64,000 nucleotides of DNA from Paracentrotus lividus (taxonomy: Eukaryota; Echinodermata; Echinoidea; Camarodonta; Echinidae): contig CALNVZ010003435.1 of NCBI GenBank assembly GCA_940671915.1, positions 11,574,963-11,638,962 of the forward strand. The letters run 5' to 3'. This document shows positions 10,117 to 21,112 of the stretch, piece by piece. The notes under the pieces are model-generated. The model did not search any database. It worked only from the letters and a program-made list of their open reading frames with translations, and was not told the DNA's origin. The translations under genes and the position numbers were made by a program. The stretch's first letter is position 1, and every line of letters starts with the position of its first letter.

Positions 10117-12235
10117 TGTTTATTCGTTCGTTCGTTCGTGCGTACGCGCGCACACTCGGGAAAAATGTGTGCGTTGTGCGATGTGGATCATGTGACAACC
10201 TTGGTGGAGCAGGAGAAAGTGGCGCCATGTTCAGATCACGTGATCAAAAGCTCTTATTTTATTTGGTGATTTTCAGCGCGTTGGGTGATGCGAGTGTGTA
10301 GTATGTTTTCTCTCTACATGTGGATTATAAATGTGCGGAATTCAGACACAACTTTCCCCGCTAAAACATCATGCCCTGTCCAACTTTTTCGATGGGAAAC
10401 GTGTAGCTGTTACGTGATAATTTTTGCTGATTGGATTATTGTATTTCGTCGGACGCGTGATGTAAGCCGACGATATGACGTCCAATCAAATGGGTGCTTG
10501 TGTAATGATGAGAGCGAAAAATAAAGTGTTGAAGAACTTTTCTAAGATTATTTCTATCATATTCGTGTCGACCATTATCATGTTTTTGATCTCACGGACA
10601 GAAAAGTGTGTATATATTTTGCTACGACTTTTAACGTTTACGCCTTCAACATCAGAGATCGCTGATCATGGAATAAATACAACATACCACGTGACGTTTA
10701 GCTCGCCCCTTGACCCATCATTCCTTGCGATGTGGAGTTCAGAACCAAATACTCACAAGAGAGAGCCGGAGACCTGATAGAGCCAACGTTTTTTATTATT
10801 ATTATTATCAGAATCCCTTGACAACGATTCCGCTTATGTCATTACGCAATTGGATGACGTGATAAATGGTCATTATATTCTTTTTTTACTACTCGGACAA
10901 ACGATGACGCTGATGGACATCATAGGACAATTTTTTTCGTGAGAAAAAAAAATATGAACTACATTTATTTGTTGAGTGGCTGGGTAATATAAGTGTTGGT
11001 GTTGTTATTATTGTAAACACACATTGTGTTGAGAGAAGTCAGCTATTTCCCAACGGTGCATTTGCAATGAGAGTTTGTGATTTAAGGCGTCTGGATTAAT
11101 TTCTTTGTTTATACCTATGTTTTGCCGAAACTTTTACAACATCATAACTACTTATTTTTTAATCTAGTTAATTGTTGCATCAATTTTCTTCCTTTTCTTT
11201 AATGGAGCCACCCTTCCTGTGTACTATATCAATATGGACATAGTGGACATGTTCTTTTTTATCAATTCAATCATCATTGTCGCTATTGTATTTGTTAATT
11301 TTATATGAATTGCACATTCCGATGGCAAGCGTTCACGAAGATCATATTTTGATTGTGTTTTAATCTATCGTAAATGATCAATTCCCTTATTTAGTAATCA
11401 ATACGGGATAAGATATAAATTCAACAAAATGTAACAGGAGATTGAAATATGGAACTTTATGTCGTCCTTAAAACTTATCACATTTGCAGTAAATAATACA
11501 CTGATGGAATTTATTGTAGAGTACACAATTCATTTCCTGCTTTGTACTAAATCTGAAATAAGCAATTTCAATCATTCTATATCTCTTTGAGATATTACCT
11601 CGTAGATGGTAACAGTACTATCATGGTTTTATCCCGAGGAGAGGATTTGATACTTAGGCCTACAGGAGGGAACTGTATGATAACAAGAATTTTTTTTCTT
11701 TCTTTTTTTAATCTTGGAACATTTGGTCACAATGGACTATCTGCAAAACGTTTTTTTTTTTCTTTCTTTTTTTTCTTCATAAAATTATCTAGATATTTCT
11801 TAAAGATATTTAAGCAAACGAAATTCGATCAGTCCTCTTGGTATGAAGACCAAATTTAGTTCAGAATCCTGACTTGTAAAACAAAAATGTTTCGTTAAAA
11901 ATGAATTTTCCTGTAACTCCCATCGCGCTATAGATTGAATACTTGATCTTCACATGAATAGAGGGTCCAAGACTTTTTCTGACTTCATTTTAATTCATAT
12001 GAAGTTCGAGCATCAAATCTAAGAAAATGGGAGTTACAGTAATACATTTTATTTTAATAAATCCTTCCATGAAGCTTTATAAACATTCCTACACTCTAAA
12101 AACTGAAGTGCTGTTTTTAGCTCTTCAGAGGCTGAAATTAGCACTTTTTAAGAGCTCGTATAGTGACTGCACTCAAAGTGCTGTTTTAGCACTTTCACGT
12201 GAGCTGAACTTTCAGCAAAAATGGGCAAAAACGGC

Positions 12236-12310
12236 GTGACTTCGTTGGGATTCGAACCTGGGTCCCCTGCATGAGAAGCGCTGACGAGCACGTTAGACCA
12301 ATTCACATCT
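12236..12310 (-). other. tRNA-like (SINE-head-like) module, left copy
   Basis: On the minus strand: A-box-like TTGGTCTAACGTG, a region ending ATGCAGGGGACCCA, then B-box GGTTCGAATCCC. No closed acceptor stem is visible, so a functional tRNA is unlikely. It could be a Pol III promoter derived from a tRNA. Confidence 0.6.
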
Positions 12311-12407
12311 CACGATTGCTAGCCGATCATAATGTTTGATGATGAACTTTCTTCAAAGTTGCCATAATGATCTACTATGCTTTCATTATTCAAGCAAGTT
12401 AGTCAGA

Positions 12408-12487
12408 TCTCCGTTGGTCTATTGGTAACGTCAGTGGTACTCTCTCCCATGTCCAGGTGAACCCGGTTCGAATCCCATACCGACATT
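12408..12487 (+). other. tRNA-like (SINE-head-like) module, right copy
   Basis: On the plus strand: A-box-like TTGGTCTATTGGTAACG, then CCCATGTCCAGG and B-box GGTTCGAATCCC. It resembles the left module but points the other way, so the two would be transcribed divergently toward the arms. It lacks a convincing acceptor stem. Confidence 0.6.
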
Positions 12488-13478
12488 GAACATTTTTTGT
12501 TGTTGATAAATTAGCACTTGGGTAAGTGCTAAAACAGCACTTCAAGTGCAGTCACTATACGAGCACCCAGAAATTAGCACTTCAGTTTTTAGAGTGTAGA
12601 AATGATTAAGTCCAAAATATTTTGGCACAGTTTTATCCAATATAGCAACATAAGGTAAGGTAGTTCAATCCACGAATATTGCACAGTTGTAGCTTTTTTA
12701 AATCTTAGTCTATTATAAACTCATCAATGTTAAATGAATGAAAAAATTATAGGTGCTGAATGTAATTATGTAATAGGTAAACTGACCTGAATGATTGCAT
12801 ATTGCTATGGTAATAAGAAAGATAACGTTACAGTTACGATACCGGTTGTAATAGAAACAGAGCTCTGGATATTTATATGATATACCAAATATTATGAATT
12901 CATAATATGGAGACGCATCCAACAGGTGGAAATAATAATATTGTTGGACAATTTTTTTTTTCAAGCCGAAGTTAATTAGGCTTATGATATTATTTTTTAT
13001 ATATTTATATCATTGTTCAATTTTGGATACAAGCTCGCATTTGCAGATTTTATTATCAACTCGATATAAAAAGAAAACTACTACAGGGTATCGAAGTATT
13101 ATTTTGGATATGATTCAGTTCCACACAGCATTTCAAGAGAGTTTATTTTTCACAAAATATACACTTTTGTGCACATAATTTATTATTACGCTAGGTAGCT
13201 TGCAAGACGGTATACTTTTCAAAGAGTTGAACTAACTGCTAGTCGTATTGAAAATATGAGTCATTTTAATACTGTGATATTACTATGTATTGATTGAGAA
13301 GCACATTAAAAGAGACTTGATAATTAAATGAATGAATGAAATTACAACCTGTATTAGCACTTAGCCCAATTTGAATCTGGAAGATCAACAATAGGTACAT
13401 ACGTAACCATCTTTATAGTCCTTTAACATTTTAAATTATTCTAGCACATCTCCAGAGAAATTTTATGAATGATGCCAA

Positions 13479-13548
13479 TACTACGTGTATATTACACGTA
13501 GTATGACGTCACAAAACATCCATTTTCAATCTTCAACTTATGACGTCA
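13479..13548. promoter_or_regulatory. 25-bp palindrome followed by two TGACGTCA sites
   Basis: TACTACGTGTA, a 3-base centre, then TACACGTAGTA form a perfect inverted repeat (about 13479-13503), followed at once by TGACGTCA and by another TGACGTCA near 13541. The two ACGTG cores resemble E-box/bZIP half sites. Function unknown. Confidence 0.35.
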
Positions 13549-14475
13549 TATAGGTATCGATCATATCGATAATGCAACTTTCCTATCATCCTCGTCCGTT
13601 AACGCTATGTCGTATTTTCTTTTAATTTTATTTGCCCTAATAAAAATTACAGTAAATCATAGTTTACGAATGTAAACATTTGATGTTCTAGAAGGTATAA
13701 ACAAGCATAATTGTTAATATTTTCTGTAGTCGATTAATATGAGTTCGTGCTCTTTAATAATTTGCTGCATCGGAGGGGAAAATGAAAAAAAAAAAGAGAT
13801 AATTTTACAACGAATGAACATCATGAGCTAATCGGCCGATTTAATTGTATGCGGTATTGGAAAGAAAAGGAATAACATTGAATGTGACGTATTTGTGATT
13901 CTATAAAATTGAAAAGGTAAACCAAAAATGATTTCCATTATTTTATCTAAATCTAATATTAGAATACCACTGAATATCTAAGATTGATTGGCTGGGTATG
14001 AGAGTACTCAAACTATCATGGCGTCTTATAGCTGCAAACGATTTATGACAAGAAAAGAGAATATTTTTTTTGTCTCGTTCATGTTATTTCTATATTATAA
14101 TGTTGGGTATGTTCGTTCGAATTAAAAATCGCAATAGCCTTATCTAGGATTCTGTTTGTGCGTCAAAATAATTAAAATGTTTGGAATTTAATCAAATAAT
14201 GTCCGTCCCTGTTCATGAAATCAATGGTATGGGGTTGTATGGAGTATGGCTCTATCATCAAGCGTTTACTAATCAAGTGACTTGGAGACGCGAGAGACTC
14301 CTTATTCTCACTACTCAGTCCAACGTGCTCCTTTTCATGTGGTCGATTATTTTTAGCTAATTAGTTTAATCTAGCGTCTCAACACGAGTAGCTTATTTGG
14401 CCCATCCTAATACCACACCGAGGTGTTTTATCGTAGTTATAAGCCCTAGGTATTGATTGTTAGTAATGAAACACA

Positions 14476-14682
14476 ATGATTATATTATTCCATGTTGTTT
14501 TACTTGTCCTTACAGGTTGTTTTTGTACAGAAGATGATGATAAACAGCAAACTAATAAACGTACGTCACTGTACGATTATCACAAATACCCTGTGTTTTG
14601 TCACAATTTATTTTCCATTAATGGAGAGGGTGCTATGTGTATGTTTGATACACCTTTTTCGCCTAGCCTAATGGGCAGATAA
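14476..14682 (+). CDS. Possible signal-peptide exon or small secreted ORF, unrecognised
   Basis: ATG followed by a hydrophobic stretch (MIILFHVVLLVLTGCFC) that looks like a signal peptide, then an acidic/Gln-rich segment. A splice-donor-like GTACGT follows at about 14561, so this may be the first coding exon of an unseen gene. Alternatively the frame runs on to a stop at 14682, giving a 68-residue peptide with further Cys residues. No family was recognised and no partner exon was found. It could be chance in AT-rich DNA. Confidence 0.2.
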   Translation: MIILFHVVLLVLTGCFCTEDDDKQQTNKRTSLYDYHKYPVFCHNLFSINGEGAMCMFDTPFSPSLMGR

Positions 14683-15371
14683 CATTAATTGAAATGCCAA
14701 ATCTCATCTTTCAGTTGAAAATGGTACACTGTCACTCAACAAATTATAAAAACAAAGAAAATGCACGAAAAATATACCCTTTGCATTTATTAACACTATT
14801 CCTTTATGTAAAATTTGTTAATGTTATTTGAATGTGCAGACTTCCCGCTGCAAAATCTCTTTCGTTCCCATGTTAGCATAAAAAAAATATCTGAAAAAAT
14901 GTAAGCAGATCCAAATTATTTTATATATCAAGTATATTATATATGATATAATACATAGATATAAATTTGAATGACGATTATATCTAATATACAGCAAAGA
15001 AAATTTCACAAGATGTTTTGTATTTGCCTTAATCATAATATTTGCTATTTAAGCATTGAGAAGACATGGAAGTTGCATCATCAACGATCTTTCTCGTTTG
15101 AGTAAAATCGTGTGGCATCTCTGTTATTTTTTTATTTTGTTTCCTTTCCAAGGCACAGAATGACGCCAGATACATAAAAATATGGTATTAATGATCATAC
15201 TATTAATTAGAATTTCAAATCATGAGATAAATTACTCATAATGTAAATAAATATTTTGTCATTGATAATCAAATACCAAATCAAACCAACGAAGATTTTG
15301 AAAAAATATTTAAAAAAAAACAACCAAACGAAAAGTTATCCCCCTTAAAGAATCGAATCATAGTCCATGCT

Positions 15372-15822
15372 TGTCAGGCCCGTAACTAGGATTTGTCCGG
15401 GAGGGTTCGAAATCTGCAAAAGTGGGCAAAAAAGGTAACAAGACTCAAAAATTTTTTAGCGTCACGCCCCAGAGCGAGCAAAAAGGTACATCAAAATTTG
15501 TTCACGTCACGCTGGCGCCGAACGCGATATGGGGGGGGGGGGGGGGGTGGGTGGGATGGTTCAATAAAATTTCTGCCTTCGGCCCTCAAGAAGAGGTACA
15601 TATATTTGCTGTTTAATAGGGCTAGGCTAAGGTGGTTTCGCTTGGCCCCAAAAATTGATAAGCAACATAAAACAAAACTCATTGAATCCATTTTGATTTT
15701 TTTTTTTAAATAATATTTTTTTATTGTTTTTTTTTTTTTTGTGGGGGGGGGGGTCAAGCGGACCCCTGCTCGCCAGCGGGGGGGGGGGGTGGGTTCGTTC
15801 AAACCCCGAACCGGGCCCTGCT
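15372..15822. mobile_element. Decayed TIR element with G-rich arms
   Basis: Starts CAGGCCCGTAACTAGG and ends with GAACCGGGCCCTG, roughly inverted. Both ends carry GGGTTCG-AA blocks and long G runs (15531-15547, 15742-15752, 15779-15789). No coding capacity. Boundaries are approximate. Confidence 0.45.
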
Positions 15823-17424
15823 TGTACACATGTTTGACATTGCTTATAATGAGAACGACAATTCACTCGTAGACGATTTAATCCAAGCGATAGATAAAAG
15901 ATGAGCATTATAACAGCCGCCCATGAAACGTCGGCCCCTGTTTAGACGCATTACCCGTGATACGCGCCATTTTTGTTCTGTATTGATGATAATTTTGAAA
16001 GGCTTGTCGCGGCGCCATTACGCTGCATATTCAAATCATTTAATCCTGAAATATAGTGATTCTCACTGACGTCACCACACTCGGGATGAAACAAAGTGTG
16101 AAACGCGATTAGAATGCATTTTTTACCCTTCTTAAAGGGACATGTCGCAACAAATTCAACGATCTAGAGAATTTTATTCATTAATGTGCGCTATTTTATT
16201 ATCATTTAAAAAATGAGATCATAATAGTCCTTATCTAACATATTCTGTCTCATCAGTGTGTAAATAATTACTACCGCCTTTAAATGACTATCACAGTGAC
16301 CATCTGTTTCGTAATGGCAAGAATTTATTAGGGCGTATAGATTGTGCGAAGTATTATTACAAATTGTGAGAAGAGTTAAAATTGGTGATTAATAGTGGCC
16401 TCATGCACATCCCTCAGGGGTTTGTTATATCTTATTTGAAGGAGGTAAATGAACAGTGTGTTTATTTATTTATTTATTCATTTTTATTATTCCATTACCA
16501 AACAATATTATAAAAGCATTTTCTTCGTTTCGAACAGAAAGGTAATTCTAACAATCGAGATGTAATAATAAAAACCACTCTGTAAAATCTTATAATGATA
16601 ACACGAATTGAAGGTTTGCTGAAAAGCTTTTTCATCAGAATGGCCTAAGGTGTTTAGAGAGGTATGAATACACATGACCATAATATAGAGTGCATGCTTT
16701 AAAAAAAAATAATGGGATGGAGAAGTCGGGACTGCATCTGATTAAGAGGGGGGTGTTGGATCAGTTTGGTTTGTGTCATCCAGCCAGCCAGGACGTCCGG
16801 ACGATGAAGGCGGGAGGAGGAGGGATGGACAGGGAGGTGGGTGAGACGCGTGGGGGTGCATCATTGCAATGGCGTGATGTTGTTGTAGTGAGGGTAATAA
16901 TTAGATTGCAATCTCGGGAGGAATAGTAGGAGGATGGATGTTGGATCAGATGGTACAGGTGGATCCAAGGCATGTCTCTACTGTAGTATCATCATCAGGG
17001 CGTAGCTAGGCAACCATTTGGCAGTGATGCGGGATGGATGGGGTTATAGGGATGGCTCCAGTGTATTTCATCGAGTTTTATATGCAAGCTCAAACATGAT
17101 TCACAATGACAGTTGAATAGAATTTATTGGTTAGCTTATCAACTTTCAACTTACATTTTCATTTCCAAATGGAAAAACGACAGAGAATAATTATAAACAC
17201 GCCACATATTGTGCTTTGCGGATACCGAAAGGCTATTAAGGCATTAATAAAGAAGTTGAATTCATCCCTACCATAGAAAAGGGAAATTATGTTGGTTTAC
17301 TGAGTTGTGCTTTAGGTTTAAGAATTTCGTAGTCATGCAAATTAGTTATTTCTATATTCCACCTATTTACAATTCAGGAAAAAAAAATCTTCTTTCGTAC
17401 GAACAAAAAGGAAGAAAAAAGGAG

Positions 17425-17495
17425 TGCACTGCCCGGGAATCGAACCCGGGTCGCAAGAATGGGAATCTTGCATGATACCACTACACCAGCAGTGC
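17425..17495 (-). tRNA. tRNA-Gly (anticodon CCC), copy 1
   Basis: The 71-base minus-strand gene folds completely: acceptor GCACTGC pairs with GCAGTGC, discriminator A, anticodon stem CAAGA/TCTTG with loop TTCCCAT (anticodon CCC), T stem CCGGG/CCCGG with loop TTCGATT. B box GGTTCGATTCC is intact. A T6 run lies just downstream on the minus strand as Pol III terminator. The sequence closely follows the metazoan tRNA-Gly(CCC) pattern with GGTGTAGTGGTATCATGC in the D arm. Confidence 0.96.
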
Positions 17496-17716
17496 TTACA
17501 TACAACTCATTTAAACCAGTTAGGACTTATAAATAAACAAAAACCTATTCACTGGTATCAAATTTATCAAGTGACTGCACGTTACAAGTCACATGATTTC
17601 ATATCCCCCATATAAAAGCTCTTGCAAATATGTCAGGCAATCATTTGATAGAACAGCATTTTCAGATTGTGTAAACAATCAATGATCTATTAATTATCAT
17701 AGATTCATAGTCATTT

Positions 17717-17825
17717 AAGGTGGTATCTCACGTTGTAAATACGTCTCCGATACTCCGAGATGTCTACATGACAAAAAAAAAATCCTAAAGATATGAACGT
17801 GACTTTTATTACCATTTGTATAGAT
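17717..17825. repeat. Fragment of the GAGACGTCTC repeat family beside tRNA copy 1
   Basis: Begins AAGGTGGTATCTCACG, the terminal motif of the family described at 50612, and continues with ACGTCTCCGATACTCCGAG. The matching segment beside tRNA copy 2 is at 18255-18467. Confidence 0.6.
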
Positions 17826-17987
17826 ACTCAGCTAATAAAAAAACAGTCCGTTTAGCTAGGGTTCGTTAAATTACCCGACGTCCACGAGTGTAGGGGAAAA
17901 AAAAAAAGGGGGGGGGGGTCTTGAGCAAGAAAGAGGGTGGAGATAAAAAAAATTATTATTATTATTTTTAAAAAAAGGAAACTGAGT

Positions 17988-18059
17988 GCACTGCCCGGGA
18001 ATTGAACCCGGGTCGCAAGAATGGGAATCTTGCATATTACCACTATACACCAGCAGTGC
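17988..18059 (-). pseudogene. tRNA-Gly (CCC) copy 2, degenerate
   Basis: It keeps the acceptor stem, anticodon CCC loop and T stem of the neighbours. It has a 2-base insertion in the D arm (TATA in place of TA), two substitutions in the D stem/loop that break a pair, and a T-loop change (TTCAATT). The B box is only slightly altered. Probably a tRNA pseudogene. Confidence 0.85.
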
Positions 18060-18254
18060 TGCGTGAATGTTTCAAACCATTATGCTTCATACTTCATGTA
18101 CATAAAAACAAACAAGTACTAGTATTCACTGGGATCATATTTATCAAGTGACTACAAATTACAAGTCAAACAATATCATATATCATTCACCCCCCCCCCC
18201 ATGAAAGCCCCTGCATCAGGTAATTTTGATAGATTATTTACAGCGTTGTGTAAA

Positions 18255-18467
18255 CAATCATGACGTCGCGAATACGTCGCCAGGTCAAGACTCAGAGAAT
18301 TGGAAATGTCTCCGATACTCCGGGACGTCCTGTGACGGGAAATAACACTCAGATATGAACATGTTCGAGTTTCCTTCGACTCTCGAGACTGCGGAGATGT
18401 CTCCGCGACTAGTCTCGAACTCGTCTCAAACCTGTCTTAAACCCGTCTCATGGGAGCTGGGATACAA
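18255..18467. repeat. GAGACGTCTC-family repeat beside tRNA copy 2
   Basis: Contains GGAGATGTCTCCGCGACT and the CGTCTCAAACCTGTCTTAAA signature typical of this family, ending near GGGATACAATTT. The duplicated tRNA unit therefore includes part of this element. Confidence 0.6.
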
Positions 18468-18834
18468 TTTAAAGCCAGTACGAAACAGCAGCCTTGTATA
18501 GCACTACCTCAAGTCCTCAACTACCCGATTCTGCCCTGATTCCTTACCCATAATGCAACAACCTGATCAGTGTAGTCTTATAAAACAGGCCCATTTGAAT
18601 GATAACATACTACTTTTACATTACTCAATGAATTCATACCGCGATTATTATGTTGCAAAGTAGCAAAACATATACTTTTCCCCTAAAAACATTTTAGTTT
18701 CCCAATACATCTTAGATTCTAGGTTAATTCGTACACACTTTTGTTAATAGTTATCTCAAATGGTATACTTTTAAGACTAGCTTTTTATAACACACAGTCA
18801 ATGGGATTGTTGTTCAGTTCGCTCTCGCTTTAAA
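18468..18834. mobile_element. MITE with TTTAAAGC-type ends, copy 1
   Basis: About 367 bp, beginning TTTAAAGCCAGTACGAA and ending TTCGCTCTCGCTTTAAA, an imperfect inverted repeat. A near full-length second copy at 42273-42627 shares the CCTCAAGTCCTCAACTAC and GTTAATAGTTATCTCAAA blocks. Non-coding. Confidence 0.8.
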
Positions 18835-18925
18835 AGAATTTTACCTTTGAAATTTTTGTTTGGCAGCGTGTTTTGTACACATTTAAAAAAAAATGATGAT
18901 AATAAATAAGAAAGGAAAAAAGGAG

Positions 18926-18996
18926 TGCACTGCCCGGGAATCGAACCCGGGTCGCAAGAATGGGAATCTTGCATGATACCACTACACCAGCAGTGC
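18926..18996 (-). tRNA. tRNA-Gly (anticodon CCC), copy 3
   Basis: Identical in all 71 positions to copy 1, including discriminator A, with the same T-rich downstream terminator context (GGAAAAAAGG on the plus strand). A functional gene by structure. Confidence 0.96.
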
Positions 18997-19446
18997 TTCT
19001 TGATGCTTTAGCAACTCACTGGCTCGTACTAGTTGTTGCTAAATGAAGCAAACCCCTGTTTCTGAATGAATATATGTAATGCACTACCTATAAAAACATT
19101 CAAAATAAGGATAGAGATCAGAACATGTTGTCAACTTTAGATGTGAACATAATTATTGTGCTGATACTATATAACTTCAGACTCTATGAAGTCATGTGTA
19201 TTTTGTTTTTTATTTTTTCATTTAAAGCGTTTAAATGATCGTAATGACACATTGAAAAACACCATGATAATGACGCGCAATGTATATCCTGGTGCAAAGA
19301 GCACGATGGGGTCTGAGATATTGTAATTAATAGGTCTGAGGGAAAGACTAGTGATGAGGCAGGTCCGATCAGGATGTGCTGCTACGCAACCCGAACCAGG
19401 GTACCATTAAACCGCCCACGCATCCAGGCAACATCAGATATACGGT

Positions 19447-19452
<6 letters not shown>

Positions 19453-19497
<45 letters not shown>

Positions 19498-19502
19498 CCT
19501 CC
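19453..19502. repeat. (CT)n microsatellite
   Basis: About 20 CT dinucleotides ending in CCCTCCCTCC. A further CT run is at 19880-19907. Confidence 0.95.
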
Positions 19503-19876
19503 TCTGACTGTTTCTCTTTCCTTCTTTCTTTCGTTTTGTAATTCTCTATATGATCCTTTGTTTAAGTCTACGTCTTTCTCAAGGAATATTACTATATATG
19601 TACCCTACATTTTTCACTTCTCTCCATCCATCTCTTGTCCTCGCTTCCTTTCCTCATACATGTTTCTATTTTGCTCTTGATTCTTTCTTTCTTAACTCCT
19701 CAATATCTCACTTTGTTTTTATCTATCCCTCTCAGTTTCTGTTTATTTCTTCTCCGCTCTATCACCTCATCTCTTTGTCTGCCTATATCCTATATTTTGC
19801 TTTCCTTTTCATTGTTTGTGTACCCTATCTACATCTTATTCGAGTATGCCTATCTGACTCCTATCCTACTTCTCCC

Positions 19877-19910
<34 letters not shown>

Positions 19911-20649
19911 TGTATTGTTTAGTTAAGTGTATGGGCCTATATTTTTGTCCGCCATACATCATGCATATTTTTATAGAATATTATATACGGATACACGTAC
20001 TTGGAAATTCATCCCTGGTAATTAAGCACCTACGTCTTTTTGCATGTTGTAGCGCAAAATTAAGGCATCTTCACTGAAAATGGACGCTAATGCATGCACA
20101 CTCTATTTTTAGCTCCTCTTTGGCCCAATCGGCAGTAAATGAATAATTGGGTTTGTCGATGTGCATCCCTACAAGTCACATGGTTCCTACAATATGCTTG
20201 CTTCTTAAGAGGCGAGAAATGATGCTTCAATTTGCCACAGCGTTAGAAACGTACATAATTAACCAGGAGAAGATTTTAAAAGATATGAAGAGATAACCGT
20301 CACAGTAACCCTCACGCACACCCACATACACACCCGCCTCAGAATTACGATTCATTAATGCTGCCTTCTTGCCGTTCGTTTATTGCTATTTTGCACACCA
20401 CCTGAGGAGCCGGTTGGGGCGTAATGTTATTTTGGTCTCGCAGAAAGATAAAAAAAATATGATAATTCATCTCTCTCTATTACTCATAACATTCGATTAA
20501 TCTCTACACAACCACCAATATGTGACACCTTTTGCTACCATCTTCTTCTGTGATTGGCATCTGCTTTCTTATTCACTACCTTTTTTTCTAATTCGCTTTT
20601 ATCTTTCTTTTGTATTCGTTTCTCTGTTGGTCTCCCATTCTTTTATTAT

Positions 20650-20650
<1 letters not shown>

Positions 20651-20707
<57 letters not shown>

Positions 20708-21074
20708 TTTCTCTATCTCCTCCTTTCCATCTCGCTCTTCTCCCAGATCTCGAGGCTTCTTATACTGTTAGTTGCTTGCCCGCTAGCTGTGACGTCAATG
20801 CAAATGTATTACCATGGCAACCGCCTTAAAAACCGGGTGCGGTGATCCGTTTGCACGTCTGCTGCTTACAGTAAAATATAAAAGAAGAATGAAGATAAAA
20901 AAGAGAGATAGGGATATAATATATAACCCAAAAAAGGGAGATAGAAAGGATGAAAAAAAAATAGAGAGAGAGATAGAAAGGGTGAGAGAGACAAAAAGTG
21001 AGGGAGAGAGGGAGAAAGAACGAATGAGATCAAAAGGGAGAGATAGAGAAAAGAAGGAGAGAGAAAGAGAGTAC

Positions 21075-21112
<38 letters not shown>
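20651..21112. repeat. (CT)n tract and inverted (GA)n tract 380 bp apart
   Basis: CT dinucleotides at 20651-20704 are followed by an imperfect GA-rich purine region from 20930 that ends in a clean GA run at 21082-21110. The two tracts are complementary in inverted orientation and could form a hairpin; each mirror-symmetric tract could also form triplex DNA. Confidence 0.85.

Larger units (their letters stand above)
12091..12597. mobile_element. Composite TIR element carrying two divergent tRNA-like modules
   Basis: A 507-bp element. The terminal inverted repeats are about 100 bp, starting ACACTCTAAAAACTGAAGTG on the left with its complement on the right. The arms share the AGCACTT and CTCGTATAGTGACTGCACT blocks; the left arm has about 27 extra bases. 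Between the arms lie two tRNA-like segments: 12236-12310 on the minus strand and 12408-12487 on the plus strand, each with an A-box-like TTGGTCTA and a B-box GGTTCGAATCC. The element is non-coding, with immediate flanks T and A. Confidence 0.8.
10018..17424. other. Intergenic region after the G alpha gene
   Basis: 3' UTR and intergenic DNA, AT-rich. It holds the composite TIR element at 12091-12597, a palindrome with flanking TGACGTCA at 13479-13548, a possible signal-peptide exon at 14476, a G-rich decayed element at 15372-15822 and a GC-richer purine-biased patch at 16740-16930. No confident protein gene. Confidence 0.6.

Noticed and set aside
12236-12487. Two functional tRNA genes
   Set aside because: A and B boxes are present, but acceptor and T stems do not close; both are inside a TIR element and are better seen as tRNA-derived modules.
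19550-20077. A 175-codon open frame rich in Leu, Ser and Pro
   Set aside because: It is driven by CT repeats and T-rich DNA; overlapping frames are equally open and no domain is visible.
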